From positions 89,759,995 through 89,823,994 of the forward strand of contig NW_026262690.1 of assembly GCF_021869535.1 (NCBI RefSeq): a stretch of 64,000 nt of DNA, written 5' to 3'. The notes below the pieces were generated by a model. The model made no database searches, was not told where the DNA came from, and saw nothing but the letters and a program-made list of their open reading frames with translations. A program made the translations under genes and the position numbers. Shown here in pieces: positions 45,899 to 56,466 of the stretch. Source of the stretch: Mytilus californianus (taxonomy: Eukaryota > Mollusca > Bivalvia > Mytilida > Mytilidae). The stretch's first letter is position 1, and each line of letters starts with the position of its first letter.

Positions 45899-47040
45899 AT
45901 TGGTTTTCTTCTGATTATTATTTTTTTCTTCTTCCTTCACTTTTTTCTGACGGTGCTTTTTTGTTTCGCAAGATGTCGCTTAGATTTTTTGTGTATGATA
46001 TCGAACAGTTATTGCGATTTTGAAACTGACCCTGTTTAGCCGAATACTTTTTATTGTAAGAGTTATCTCCCCAAACACTGTTTTTCTTGTGTACACATCT
46101 CCTTCGCAACCGTAAAGGATTATGATAAATTTATGTCTCCAATTTGTTCGTTATATCCTCAGGATCTTAAGAATAATTTTGACCGAAGCGGTACAGAAAC
46201 TCCATATGAGAGTTATTTCCCCTTCTGTATTTAAAATAAGTAAAATGTAATTGTAATTGATAAACCATAAGTGATTGGGACCTAGGGTCTTTTGATTTGA
46301 GGTTTTTGGTCCAAAAAAAAAAGAAAATAGGGTCAAGGTCATTTTAAAATTTGGATTTTGGCTTATTTTCACCCCTTTTCAAACACGATATAAGATATCG
46401 ACAACATATTTTTACTTAATTGTTAGTTGCGACATGTCGTAACACATACATATCGGTATAAAGGGTACGCTTACATCAAATTAGAGTTTTCTCCCCTCTT
46501 TTATTTAGAAATATGCATATGGTGATATAACTCATGAACCAAATATAATTAAGTCCTAGGGTCTTTTGATTTGAGGTCCTTGGTTGGTGACCTTGAAATT
46601 GAGCTCAAGGTCATAGGTTAAATTGACGTTGTAGATTTTGACCTTTGCTTTTACCTCATATGTATACATGATAAAGCCATTGGCATTTTTGCATTAGGTT
46701 TCAAGCCATTTAACCTTAGAAAAGCCAACCAAAAGTGACCTTGTGTAAACCGGAAGTAGATTTTTTTTGTACTTAATTAATATAAAAGTTTATAGAACCA
46801 GATATTTTTGGTATCAGTGTCAATTAAACGTTTGAATAACATTTTTCAAACCGGAAGTAACAAATTATCTCCCTTATTTAAAAAATATTGTATAGAAACC
46901 ATATATTTTGGGAATCAGCGTACAATAAGCTATCATTTGACGCTGGAAATGACATTTTAAACCGAATTTTTCATATTAAAATACATGTTTTTTTTGTGGA
47001 AAGACCTTCAATTGTTCTTTGAACAATTGGTTTTTAATTT
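45899..47040 (+). repeat. Family-P unit (opposite orientation to 23.6-27.3 kb)
   Basis: After the hairpins come 'tttttttcttcttcc', 'gatatcgaacagttattgcg', 'gagttatctcccc' and the 'ccggaagta' motifs, ending with the CAATTGTTCtttGAACAATTG palindrome at about 47,008-47,030. This reproduces in reverse the order seen at 25,420-27,220. Confidence 0.7.
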
Positions 47041-47545
47041 TTACTTAATTGTTCGTCATTCACTACTGATAACTTTCATCAAATTTCCATAAAATAATTG
47101 TTTTCGGAAATTATCTGATTCATCCATGCTTACAAATGGTCTCGATTGAAGGGAATTGCAAAGTAAACCTTTAAAATGTTTCCAGAAGTGATGACACTAA
47201 GTAACCTGAGACCGAATGATCAAACAGATTCACCATCATCAAAGGTGTTAATTAGGCCATAAACATGTAACTTAAAGAAATCAGTTACATACAAAAATGC
47301 TACAAATGTAGTTTGAATTGTAGAATTATTTTCTGTCTGATGGTCTATATATAGTTCATAGTGCGTTTTCTGATGTATTCTCTAGATTATATGCCTGTAT
47401 CCATGTAGTCAAACCTACATGGGGATCTTTCCATGTCTTGATTTGGGCAACAGTTGTTATATTTCGTTGGACACTTAAATACGCGGATAAAACCATCCAC
47501 GAAAACCACGAAAATTGGTAACCCATTTATAAAAGTACTTTTACA

Positions 47546-48080
47546 GAATATGACCCATAGAAATCGACCATACACCACTGGTACTGAGTTCTGCGAGGTG
47601 TAGGACCATATATAAATTTCCTTTTACACTGGTATCAAGTTGTGTAGGTGTATGATCCCTAGATAATATTCATACAACACTGATACAAAACTACAAAACT
47701 TTCATATAGCACCAAGGCAGAGTTGTCAAGGTGTAAAACCCCTATATAACGTTCAAACAACTCTGTAAATTATTAGTGCGAGTTAAACCCATAGATAACA
47801 TTCATACAACACCGGAAATAGTTTGTGCGAGGTGTAAAACCCATAAATAACGTTCATACAACACCGGAAATGATTTGTGCGAAGTATATGACCCTAGAAA
47901 ACGTTTAAACAACTTTGGTACTGATTTGTGCGGTCTCCTAGAAAACGTTCATAAAGCATTGGTACTGAATTATTCGAGGTGTATGATCCCTAAATAACTT
48001 TTATACAATACTGGTACTGATTATTACAGTTGAATGACCTCTAGGAAACGTTCTTAAAGCACCAAGGCAGAGTTGATCCA
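47546..48080 (+). repeat. ~52-bp satellite array, second part
   Basis: Ten further degenerate units ('acaccggaaatagtttgtgcgagg', 'tgaccctagaaaacg') continue the array interrupted at 45,519. Confidence 0.8.
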
Positions 48081-49380
48081 CTTGATATGGTTAATACAAC
48101 TGTCAGATAGTAAATTTTTATGAAGTTTTTTGCAATACGGGGGTATTAGGAGTAGATTTGAATAAACACAGCATGTTACATGTATGTAGCTGTCGCTAAA
48201 ATGATTTAGAAGGTCAAATTCAGCTAAATTGACATTTTTCGATTAGAATAATATAATTTCTTTAAGAAGATATGTGATTCAAACACCTGATGCAAGTTTA
48301 AGTATAAAGTTGTTATCAAATAGTCCGTTTCTATGTATGTTGGCGTTTGTTTTTGTAGCAGTTCAGTGTTTATGTTGTTCCGTTATTTTCCTTTTATATA
48401 GTTGATGTGTTCCCTCGGTTTTGGTTTGTGACCCGTAAATGTTTCAGTTAAATCGAAGTTTGACTATTGAACTGCGGTATACTACTGTTGCCTTATTAAT
48501 ACCAAAAATGACATTAAAATATACAAAATGTTCAAATATGAATGTTGTCTAAATTCACAATACGACAACTGTTGCAGTCATAATCATCATTGAGATGGGT
48601 GCAAATCTCAAGACCATTGAAGACCTGTTGGTGGCCTTCTGCTGTTGTCTGTTCTGTGGTCGGGTTGTTGTCTCTTTGACACATTCCCCATTTCCATTCT
48701 CAATTTTATTTCATCCCTTAGATCGTTGTAAGACAACAGAATGAAGAACGAGCGACATGATCTTCCCGTGAAAATGGTATAAAAAGTTTCGAACGATTTT
48801 CCACGCATAATGAAAATAGTAAAGGTTTCAAAAGGTCCTCTGTGAAGTACAAGTTGGAGGTAAAGCTAGCTATGAAACCAGGTTTATTCCATCATTTTCT
48901 TTGGGAAATGCTTGTACCAAGTCTGGAATATAGCGCAAGGTTGGCTAAGAAAAGAGGTTCTTTGTGTACTATTCACATTTATCTATTTGCGCTCAAATGG
49001 GTCATCAATTCAATTTCAGCTCAAATGGGTAAAAAATCTCTCGTTCAAATTTCCACTTTTTTCTCGCTTAGACGTCCTTCTTATTTCGCTCAAATACATA
49101 CATAGATTTGGCTTGAACACTTGATCCTAACCCGGTGAGATATTATAAACCTAGGTCGAAGGCCTCGATCAATACATATTTTCTTCTATCTTTTTCTCTT
49201 GTCTGTTTGTCCGATACATCGATTATCAGTGATAGTTAAGTGACTTAAGTAAATATATATATATTGTGCGAAGTATTTCATGGCATTTTCTGTCGTTGTA
49301 TTGGATCTATATTTGAGTAATAAACGTCATTGTTACTATAATATCAGTGGTCGTTCAAGTCATTTTGTCAAATTCACTCG
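48080..49380. repeat. Mixed dispersed repeats between the two units
   Basis: R3 is inverted at 48,360-48,500, R2 inverted at 48,600-48,710, and an R6 fragment at 48,840-48,935. Around 49,020-49,080 'tcgctcaaa' text recurs. There is no gene; the 87-, 70- and 66-codon open frames here lie on repeats. Confidence 0.55.
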
Positions 49381-49384
49381 GCAA

Positions 49385-49630
49385 AGTATGTGTCAGATGT
49401 CCTCAGTTTGAAAAATGGCCCCATTTTATCGTGTGTGTCAGATGTCCTCAGTGTGATAAATGTCCCCATTTGACCGTGTGTGTCAAATGTCCTCAGTGTA
49501 AAAAATGTCCCGATTCGATCGTGTGTGTCAAATGTCCCCATTAAGCCGTGTGTGTCAGATTGTCCTTAGTGTGAAAAAAATCCCCATTTGACCGTGTCTG
49601 TCAGATGTCCTCAGTGTGAAAAATGACCCA
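49385..49630 (+). repeat. 48-bp minisatellite encoding Cys-rich 16-residue repeats in one frame
   Basis: Five to six units of 'gtgtgtgtcagatgtcctcag' plus 'tgtgaaaaatgtccccatttgaccg'-like text occur. In one frame (49,347-49,544) four consecutive units read V-C-V-(R/K)-C-P-Q-C-x-K-C-P. The frame stops at a TAA in unit four and later units carry indels, so translation is doubtful. It lies just before the start of unit B. Confidence 0.7.
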
Positions 49631-50277
49631 CTCTCATATTGTTTATCAGGTCGATATAAGCATAGATATGTCGATTCCAACATGATAATCATGTGTGTAT
49701 CCATTTGCATACCAAAACCAGGTGTACCAATTTTAACTCATTGCACACATGTGTGTGTGTGAGGGAGTTTTTTCCGTCTAGAATTTTGGTTTCGCAATTA
49801 TCCATACTCCTTCATAAGGAGGAAATATAGCTTCTTTCCAGAGCATTCTGATCTCACTATTTTTTTTTCTACTCGTTCGTTTTGTTATGTTTGTTTCCAA
49901 ATGTTCATTTATTTGATCAATCTGTGCTAATCTTTTCGAGCAAAGAAAACCAGATTAATAATTGCCATGTTGGCATTTTATGGTTTTGATGTGTTGGATT
50001 GCTTGATAGGCTTTTTTTTTTACCCAAAGTGACCTGATATAGCTTACTCCGGAAACACGGTTCGTGCGATCTGATTTACGTGTAAAACGTATATATCGAT
50101 GTGAATTTTCATGAATATTTGCAAGAACCGATTATTAAGGTTGTTATTCTATACTCTAAGAGATCAGCTACGACTAACAATATGAAGTTTTTTGTCGAGT
50201 AAGCACAGCGAAAGAGGTTAACAAAGTTTTTATAAATGTGTTGAGCAGCTGATAATTTTCAATATGAATACAAAGAA

Positions 50278-50445
50278 ATGAGGGCAACAGTAGTATACCA
50301 CTGTTCAATAGTCATAAATCTATTAAGCGAAAACAAATCCGGGTCACAAACCAAAACCGAGGGAAACACATCAACTATAAGAGGAAAACAACGGAACAAC
50401 AGAAACACTGAACTTCAACAAAAACAGGCGCCAACATACATAGAA
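50278..50445 (+). repeat. Dispersed repeat R3
   Basis: Contains 'ggcaacagtagtataccactg', 'aaaacaaatccgggtcac', 'gagggaaacacatcaac' and 'aacaacggaacaac'. Unit A lacks it between 33,290 and 33,310, where flanking text ('caatatgaata', 'aatcagataatc') is otherwise comparable. Confidence 0.7.
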
Positions 50446-51204
50446 ACGGTCAATCAGATAATCGATTTATCCGACTGTTTTTGTGTCTTTTTCATGATAA
50501 GAAGTAATGATTTTATTTGTTTTACCAGCAAACTGGATGATAAGTTCGGGTAAAACTTAAAAACGTCGGTTCAAAAACTGCACCGTCGTTGATTAGTCTG
50601 GTTATTAAGATCGAGTCATGCATGATTGACGTTACAAAGACTTGATATTCGAATTTATGGAGAGCTGATGTGAGTGATACAGCCACAGAAAATTATATAA
50701 TAAGTACCAATTTTATAAATCAAACGGAAGTTGTAAAAGGTTTTTATCTTTTCTTTTTTAAAGCACACAGCTGTGAATTTTTTAACATCCCCATATTTAC
50801 ACTCAATATATGTATATTTCAAGTAAAGAACAATATCTGCTTGCAAGATGCTTTAAAGAAAAAATTTATTGGAAGCAGCAACAAAAAAGGTCTTTATAGC
50901 CAGTAGATTCTAGTTCAACCTGAAAAAAGAAAGTTAAGAAATCTTTACATATATTTATCTTTAATTAGATATAAATAAAACGTATGTATTCGTGAGTGCA
51001 GGTCCTGCCCTTTTAAAGTAAAAATCGTAGAGTTTAAAAAAGAACAACATGAATATGATATTGTAATGATTCAATACTTTCAACTGGTAATCTTTTTTTC
51101 AAATTCACCGTTGATATATAAAGAAATTATTGAAAAAAATCTGAGGTTCCAACGGCCTCAATAAAATTTACCTGGTCCCTTTTAATCATATAGTTTAACT
51201 TTAT

Positions 51205-51895
51205 ATTCCGCTATATAGATGATGTTCTCTCACTAAATAACTCAAAATTTGTGACATTTAAGTCTGCCTCATATCTTGACTTACATCTAGAAATTCACAA
51301 TGAGGTTCGGTTGAAAACAAAACTTTACAACAAAAGGAAAGATTTCAGCTTCCCAATTATGAATTTTTCATATCTATGTAACAAAATCCCAAGCAGCGCC
51401 TGTATACGGAGTATTTATCTCCCAGGGCTTTTATTTCATATCATAATTTCATTGATAGAGGGTTGCTGCTCACAAGGAAGCTTTTAAGCCAAGAGTTCCA
51501 AGTGGTGAAGTTGAAGTCACTCCGTCGTAAATTTTACGGACGCCATCATGAGTTGATTGACCGTTATGGAATATCCGTTTCACCGATGATAGTGGATATG
51601 TTCCAATTGTCGTAACTTCAATCTCGTCCCCTTTCCCCGAATGTGACCTACCGAATTAAAATTATTACCTTATTACCGTTTTTGTACTAACATGAGCAAC
51701 ACGACGGTTGCCACATGCGGCGCACCTGAGTTCAACCCCAAGTTTTTCTTTAGTTTTTAATGTTGTGTTTTGTGTACTGTTGTTTGTCTGTTTGTCTGTT
51801 GGTCTTTTTCTTTTTTAGCCATGGCGATGTCAGTTTATTTTTGACTTATGAGTTTTAATGTCCCTTTGGTATCTTTTGCCTCTCTTTTATAGCTC
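51205..51895 (+). mobile_element. 5'-truncated bivalve RT element, plus orientation
   Basis: The coding tail at 51,251-51,610 reads with YLDLHLEIHNEVRLKTKLYN, KDFSFPIMNF, then after a frame change KLKSLRRKFYGRHHELIDRYG and MIVDMFQLS. This is a C-terminal region I associate with reverse transcriptase proteins very common in bivalve genomes; the clade is uncertain. The 3' untranslated part follows (51,620-51,895: 'ccgaatgtgacctacc', 'gttgtttgtctgtttgtc', 'ccatggcgatgtcag', 'tatcttttgcctctctttt'). Unit A has no equivalent between 35,330 and 35,345. There are no catalytic motifs, so the copy is dead. Confidence 0.6.
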
Positions 51896-52294
51896 CAAAC
51901 CTTACTACACATTTGAACATCACTGGCTTTTAAATGTTTGGGGTTGAATGTTCCTGATGAAAATAAACACAGAATAGCACTCAGGACCTGCGAGATTTTT
52001 ATAGTGAATTTTTCATGTAATCACTTCTTATTTATTAATAAGGTTCAAGGGCACCGTAGGTTTTGTAATACCGTAGCATGACTACCGTCAATATTTCGTA
52101 ATGAATTTTTCTTGCTTGATCTTCATTTCTTTACATAATCTTCAAAATCACATTGAGGGTCTACATAACCATAAATTAATCTTTCGAATGCATAACGGAT
52201 GCGGTTAGTGAAGCAGCAGCTGTTTATTCTTCCGGTGGACCTGAGTTCAGTTCTTGCTTTAGATGGGGATTGATTTGCTCAATCTTTTGATTTC

Positions 52295-52435
52295 TATAAA
52301 GTGTTTTGTGGACGGTTGTTTGTCTTTTTGTTGTTTTACTTTTTTTATCATTTTGTTGCCAGTTTAACTTCGACTGGTGGTTTTCGATTGGTCTTTTCGT
52401 ATCTTCTCTCTCTTTTTATGAAGCTTATATTTTAA
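52295..52435 (+). mobile_element. 3'-end fragment of the RT element
   Basis: 'gttttgtggacggttgtttgtc' to 'tatcttctctctctttt' matches the last 140 bases of the copy at 51.2-51.9 kb. The severe 5' truncation is typical of target-primed reverse transcription. Confidence 0.55.
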
Positions 52436-52664
52436 TTGTTTTCCCTATTTGATAATATGACTTCTTATCCAGTTAAATGCATCTATCGTTAGAAAATGCT
52501 TTTGTTTGATTTATTTTTCCCTTTTTGGTATTTTTCTTTTGTTTCTTTTTTTGCTTTTGTAATCAATTTATTTGGGATAAGCAGGGAATTGACTCACCTC
52601 ATGGATTATCACGAAGGAAGAACATGCTCTCATTAACTTAAATAGTTAAACATGTTTTATTACA

Positions 52665-53335
52665 AGAGAGGCGAAAGATACCAGAGGGACATTCAAACTC
52701 ATAAGTCGAAAATAAACTGACAACGCCATGGCTAAAAAAGAAAAAGACAAACAGACAAACAACAGAACACAAAACACAACATAGAAAACTAAAGACTGAG
52801 AACCCCACCAAATACTAAAGGTGATCTCATGTGATCCGGAAGGGTAAGCTGATCCTGCTCCACATGTGGCACCCGTGTGTTTCTCAAGCTAGTACAAATC
52901 CGTTTATAAGTCTTATTCGGTAGGTCACATTCGGGAAAAGGGGGACGGGATTGTGGTAACGACATTAGGAACATATCCGCTATCATCTGTGAATCGGATA
53001 TTCAATATCGGTCAACCAACTCGTGATGGTGTCCTTAAAACTTACGAAGGGATGATTTCAGCTTCACAAGTTGGAACTCATGGTTTAAAAGCTTTCTTGT
53101 GAGCAGCAGCCCTCTATCAAGGAAATCATGATAGGAAATACAAGCCCTGGAATATCGTATCAACTGGAAGATATATACTCCGTATACAGGCGCTGCTCGG
53201 ATGTTGTTACATAAATATGGAAAGTTCACAATTGGGAAGCTGAAATCATTCCTTTTGTCGTAAAGTTTTGTTTTCAACCGAACCTCATTGTTAATTTCTA
53301 GATGTAAGTCAAGGTATGAGGCAGACTTTACTGTA
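52665..53335 (-). mobile_element. 5'-truncated RT element, minus orientation
   Basis: Read on the minus strand, the coding tail (53,335-53,030) carries KTKLYDKRNDFSFPIVNFPYL, an RAAPVYGVYI segment, 'RYSRACISYHDFLDRGLLLT' and KLKSSLRKF. It then runs into the 3' untranslated region (53,000-52,665) ending with 'tatctttcgcctctctt'. With the plus copy at 51.2 kb it makes an inverted pair about 1.1 kb apart. Residues in this copy are better preserved than in the plus copy. Confidence 0.65.
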
Positions 53336-53504
53336 TTTGTTGTATCCTTTATCTTAATTTAGATTGGATAGATGCGTTCAACATAGTCACCAAATTTTGA
53401 AATATTCATTTTTACAAACTGCAACAACGTTCAACACTCTACCGTATACGATCTATTTTTATAGGAAGACAACACTCATTGATAATAAGAGACTTTGTCT
53501 TGTG

Positions 53505-54165
53505 TTTGATTTATTAGTGTCTCGGTGGCCGAGTGGTCTAAGTAGTCGAACTATCTATAAAAGAAGAAATTTGTATTGTTCCCTGTATTGGACCCTCAAG
53601 CTCAACTCAATGTAGTAGACTATTTAAAGACATTGTTAGAAAAATACATCTCTCACTTTTTTTATCTTTTAAATCAGAGAAAAGAACATTTACTATTAGA
53701 AAAATATTTTATATCAGACAACCCTGGTATTAAAGTAACAGATGGCCATACAGAAATAATGTATTAATTCTAAAGTATATTAGTTGATATGTAATAGAAT
53801 TAACATTAAACTTGTGTTGAAATGTTTTTGATTATGTTTTGATTAATTACATGTAACTGTTTGTTTGCAACACCAGGTACTGTCTGGTGAATTTTTCTTT
53901 GACATATCTGAAAACAATTGTATCAAGAGCAGAGTGGTCGAACTGCGGTTTCACTAGCCTGTCAACACAGGAAGTGAGTTCGAATCCCGCACGTTAGATG
54001 TTGGCTTGACTTCAATCTTAATTAAGTAGGATTGCCAGTTTTCCAACGATGGTCGGTCGTTCTCTCAAGACACTCTTGCTTCCTCCACTAACAAAAAACT
54101 GACAGCCACGAAATAGCACAATAGTGCTGAAAGTAGCGTTAAACACCAATCAATCAAATCAAATC
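53505..54165 (+). mobile_element. tRNA-derived SINE interrupted by other sequence, private to unit B
   Basis: The head at 53,517-53,556 reads TCGGTGGCCGAGTGGTCTAA, a Leu/Ser-like A box. The body with a B box (GAGTTCGAATCCCGC) is at 53,935-54,000, and the tail ends 'gcgttaaacaccaatcaatc'. About 380 bp of unrelated text lies between head and body, including a 63-codon frame (53,576-53,767) without a known domain. Unit A runs across the site at about 35,838 without interruption, and 'gtgttt' flanks both ends. Confidence 0.65.
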
Positions 54166-54829
54166 GTGTTTCATTCCGTTAACGTTTTATGATATTATCT
54201 TTTTATCCATTTTGAAAGATTTACTTGATTATTTGCAAGTCGTACTTCTCATTGTAATGTATAAACTAATCCGTCTTTGCCTTTTATCTTAAGAGATGTT
54301 TTTGCCAGGAAACAAAATGTAAATATGAGTGCTTTTGTTTGTGCAACATTGACAAAAAATAATAATAAACACATGCAACAAGACAATATTAAAATATGTT
54401 GATCCATTTGAGTGTAAAAAATGGTACAATTAAAAAGTATAAGTACAGACAACGTCTGAGTCAAAATACAAAAGGGGCGCACCCACCCTTCCCCACAACC
54501 CAAAAAATAAAGTCAAAACAAAACTAGATATTAAGCATCAGTATGCCCATCTAAAACTTTGAGCTTCGCTGATCTATGTAATACGAAAACGGGAAATTTC
54601 TACTTTTAACTAAAAATTAGGAATCTGGAAAATTATATTGGGATACCTTATTACGCAAGAAAGATGTGTATTTCAGAAGAGAACATACTTAAAATGATTC
54701 GATATAAATTTCAGTGTGCATGAAAGTTTTTAAAAATCTGTTATACTCCAGATGTTCCCACTGAACCGTCCAAATCCCTTTTACATCAACTTTACCCAAT
54801 GAATCGTAACCTTTCTTCTTACCTTGGTC

Positions 54830-56466
54830 TTACACATTGGCGCCATATCCTTTATTTTTATTTTTTATGATTTTCTTTTTACTATTACCATAACTGTCAC
54901 GGCTGTAACCATATCCATTTCCTTTATTTGCTACAATTTTTGTTTTACCATTACCATAACTGTCTTGATCGTAACAATATGCAGTTCCTTTATTTACTAT
55001 GAATTTCGTTTTACCATTACCATAACCGTCGTTGTTGTAACCATATCCTTTTCCTTTTTTTACTATGATTTTTGTTTTACCATTTCCATAACCGCCGTGA
55101 TTGTAACCATATCCTTTTCCTTTATTTACTATGATTTTTGTTTTACCATTTCCATAACCGGCGTGATTGTAACCATATCCTTTTCCTTTGTTTACTAAAA
55201 TTTTCGTTTTACCTATTCCATTACTGTCGTGTTTGTAACCATATCCTTTTCCTTTATTTACTATAATTTTCGTTTTACCATTTCTATAACCGTCGTGATT
55301 GTAACCATATCCCTTTCCTTTGTTTACTATAATTTTCGTTTTACCATTTCCATAACCGTCGTGATTGTAACCATATCCTTTTCCTTTATTTACTATAATG
55401 TTCGTTTTGCCTTTTCCATATTCGCCGTGACTGTAACCATATCCTTTTCCTATGATGTTTGTAATACCATTTCCATAACCGTTGTGATTGTTACCATTTC
55501 CTTTATTTACTATGATTTTCGTATTACCATTTCCATAACCGTCGTGATCGTAACCATATTCATGTCCTTTATTTACTATAATTTTCGTTTTACCATTCCC
55601 ATAGCCGTCATGATTGTAATCATAGCCATTTCCTTTATTTATTATGATTTTCGTTTTACCATGTCCATACCCGTCGTGGTCGTAACCATATCCTTTTCCT
55701 TTATTTACTATTATTTTAGTTTTACTATTTCCATAGCTCTCGTGATCGTAACCATATCCTTTTCCTTTATCTATTATGATATTTATTTTACCATTTCCAT
55801 ATCCATTTTCTTTATTAACTATAATTTTCGTTCTATCATTTCTGTTACCGTCGTGATCGTAACCATATCCATTACCTTTATTTACTATGATTTTTGTTTT
55901 ACTGTTTCCATAACTGTCGTGATCGTAACCATATCCATATCTTTTATTTACTATGATTTGTGGTATACCATTTCCATTACCACCGTAATCGTAACCATAT
56001 CTATATCCTTTATTACCTATGATTTTTGGTCTACCATTTACATAACCGCCGTAACCGTTTCCATATCCATGTCCTTTATTTACTATGATATTTGTTTTAC
56101 CATTTCCATAACCGTTGTGATCGTAACCATAACCACGTATTTTATTTATTATGATGTTTGTTTTACCATTTCCATAACCGTCATAATTGTAACCAAATCC
56201 ATTTCCTTTATTTACTATAATTTTCGTTGTTTTACCATTTCCATAACCGTCGTTATTGTAACCATATCCATGTCCTTTATTCACTATGATGTTTGTTTTA
56301 CCATTTCCAGAACCGTCGTAATCGTACCCATATTCATGTCCTTTATTCACTATGATTTTTGTTTTACCATGACCATAACTGTCGTGATCGTAAGCATATC
56401 CGTAGTCGTCATGGTCTGTTACTTTTTGATGACTCCATATTCCAGGGTTATAACCACTTCCATTTG
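54830..56466 (-). CDS. Secreted Gly/Tyr/Asn-rich repeat protein B, exon 2 (mature region)
   Basis: The acceptor TTTTAG|CA is at 56,467/56,466. The frame runs 544 codons to TAA at 54,832-54,830, giving a 561-residue precursor with exon 1. A non-repeat N-terminus (NGSGYNPGIWSHQKVTDHDD) leads into about 24 units of 22 residues, consensus K-T-K-I-I-V-N-K-G-K-G-Y-G-Y-D/N-H-D-G-Y-G-N-G, and a short Lys-rich end (KNKNKGYGANV). His-Asp pairs sit where protein A has Gly-Tyr, making B more hydrophilic and potentially metal- or mineral-binding (inference). One Cys is present in the second-last full unit (TAYCYDQD). Units are more divergent than in A, with a few shortened ones, and A's 318-bp block duplication is absent. 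GT-containing sequence just after the stop (CCAAGGTAAG) could be a donor only if the stop were bypassed, so I take this as the last exon. Confidence 0.85.

Larger units (their letters stand above)
45520..47545. mobile_element. Terminal-inverted-repeat element inserted in the satellite
   Basis: The left end contains AAAGTACTTTTAT, then GGGTATAAATTTTCGTGG (45,524-45,560). The right end has the inverted equivalents (CCACGAAAATTGGTAACCCA, then ATAAAAGTACTTTTA, about 47,503-47,543). Satellite units end at 45,519 and resume at about 47,546, so the ~2.0-kb block is an insertion. Its centre is not its own: a family-P unit occupies 45,710-47,040. No transposase frame is visible. Confidence 0.7.
32830..48080 (-). 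repeat. Segmental duplication, unit A
   Basis: This is unit A of a head-to-tail duplication. Matching landmarks with unit B are: 32,840 with 49,805 ('ccttcataaggagga'); 34,580 with 50,660 ('gagctgatgtgagtgatacag'); 35,640 with 52,200; gene exon 2; 39,000-39,170 with 56,870-57,030; 39,665 with 57,530; exon 1 (41,130 with 61,294); 41,350 with 61,500; 42,520 with 62,290; 42,720-42,910 with 62,550-62,720; and the ~52-bp satellite (43,905 with 62,735). The offset varies between 16.1 and 20.2 kb because each unit has acquired private insertions. Confidence 0.8.

Noticed and set aside
45533-46039. Open frames on both strands with repeated SFH(F/R)(S/K)VERP
   Set aside because: Translation of a perfect palindrome repeated four times; the same words appear on both strands, as expected from the DNA structure.
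53517-53600. Possible functional tRNA-Leu/Ser gene
   Set aside because: Only an A-box-like head is present here; the B box is ~420 bp away and no cloverleaf forms. It is a SINE head.
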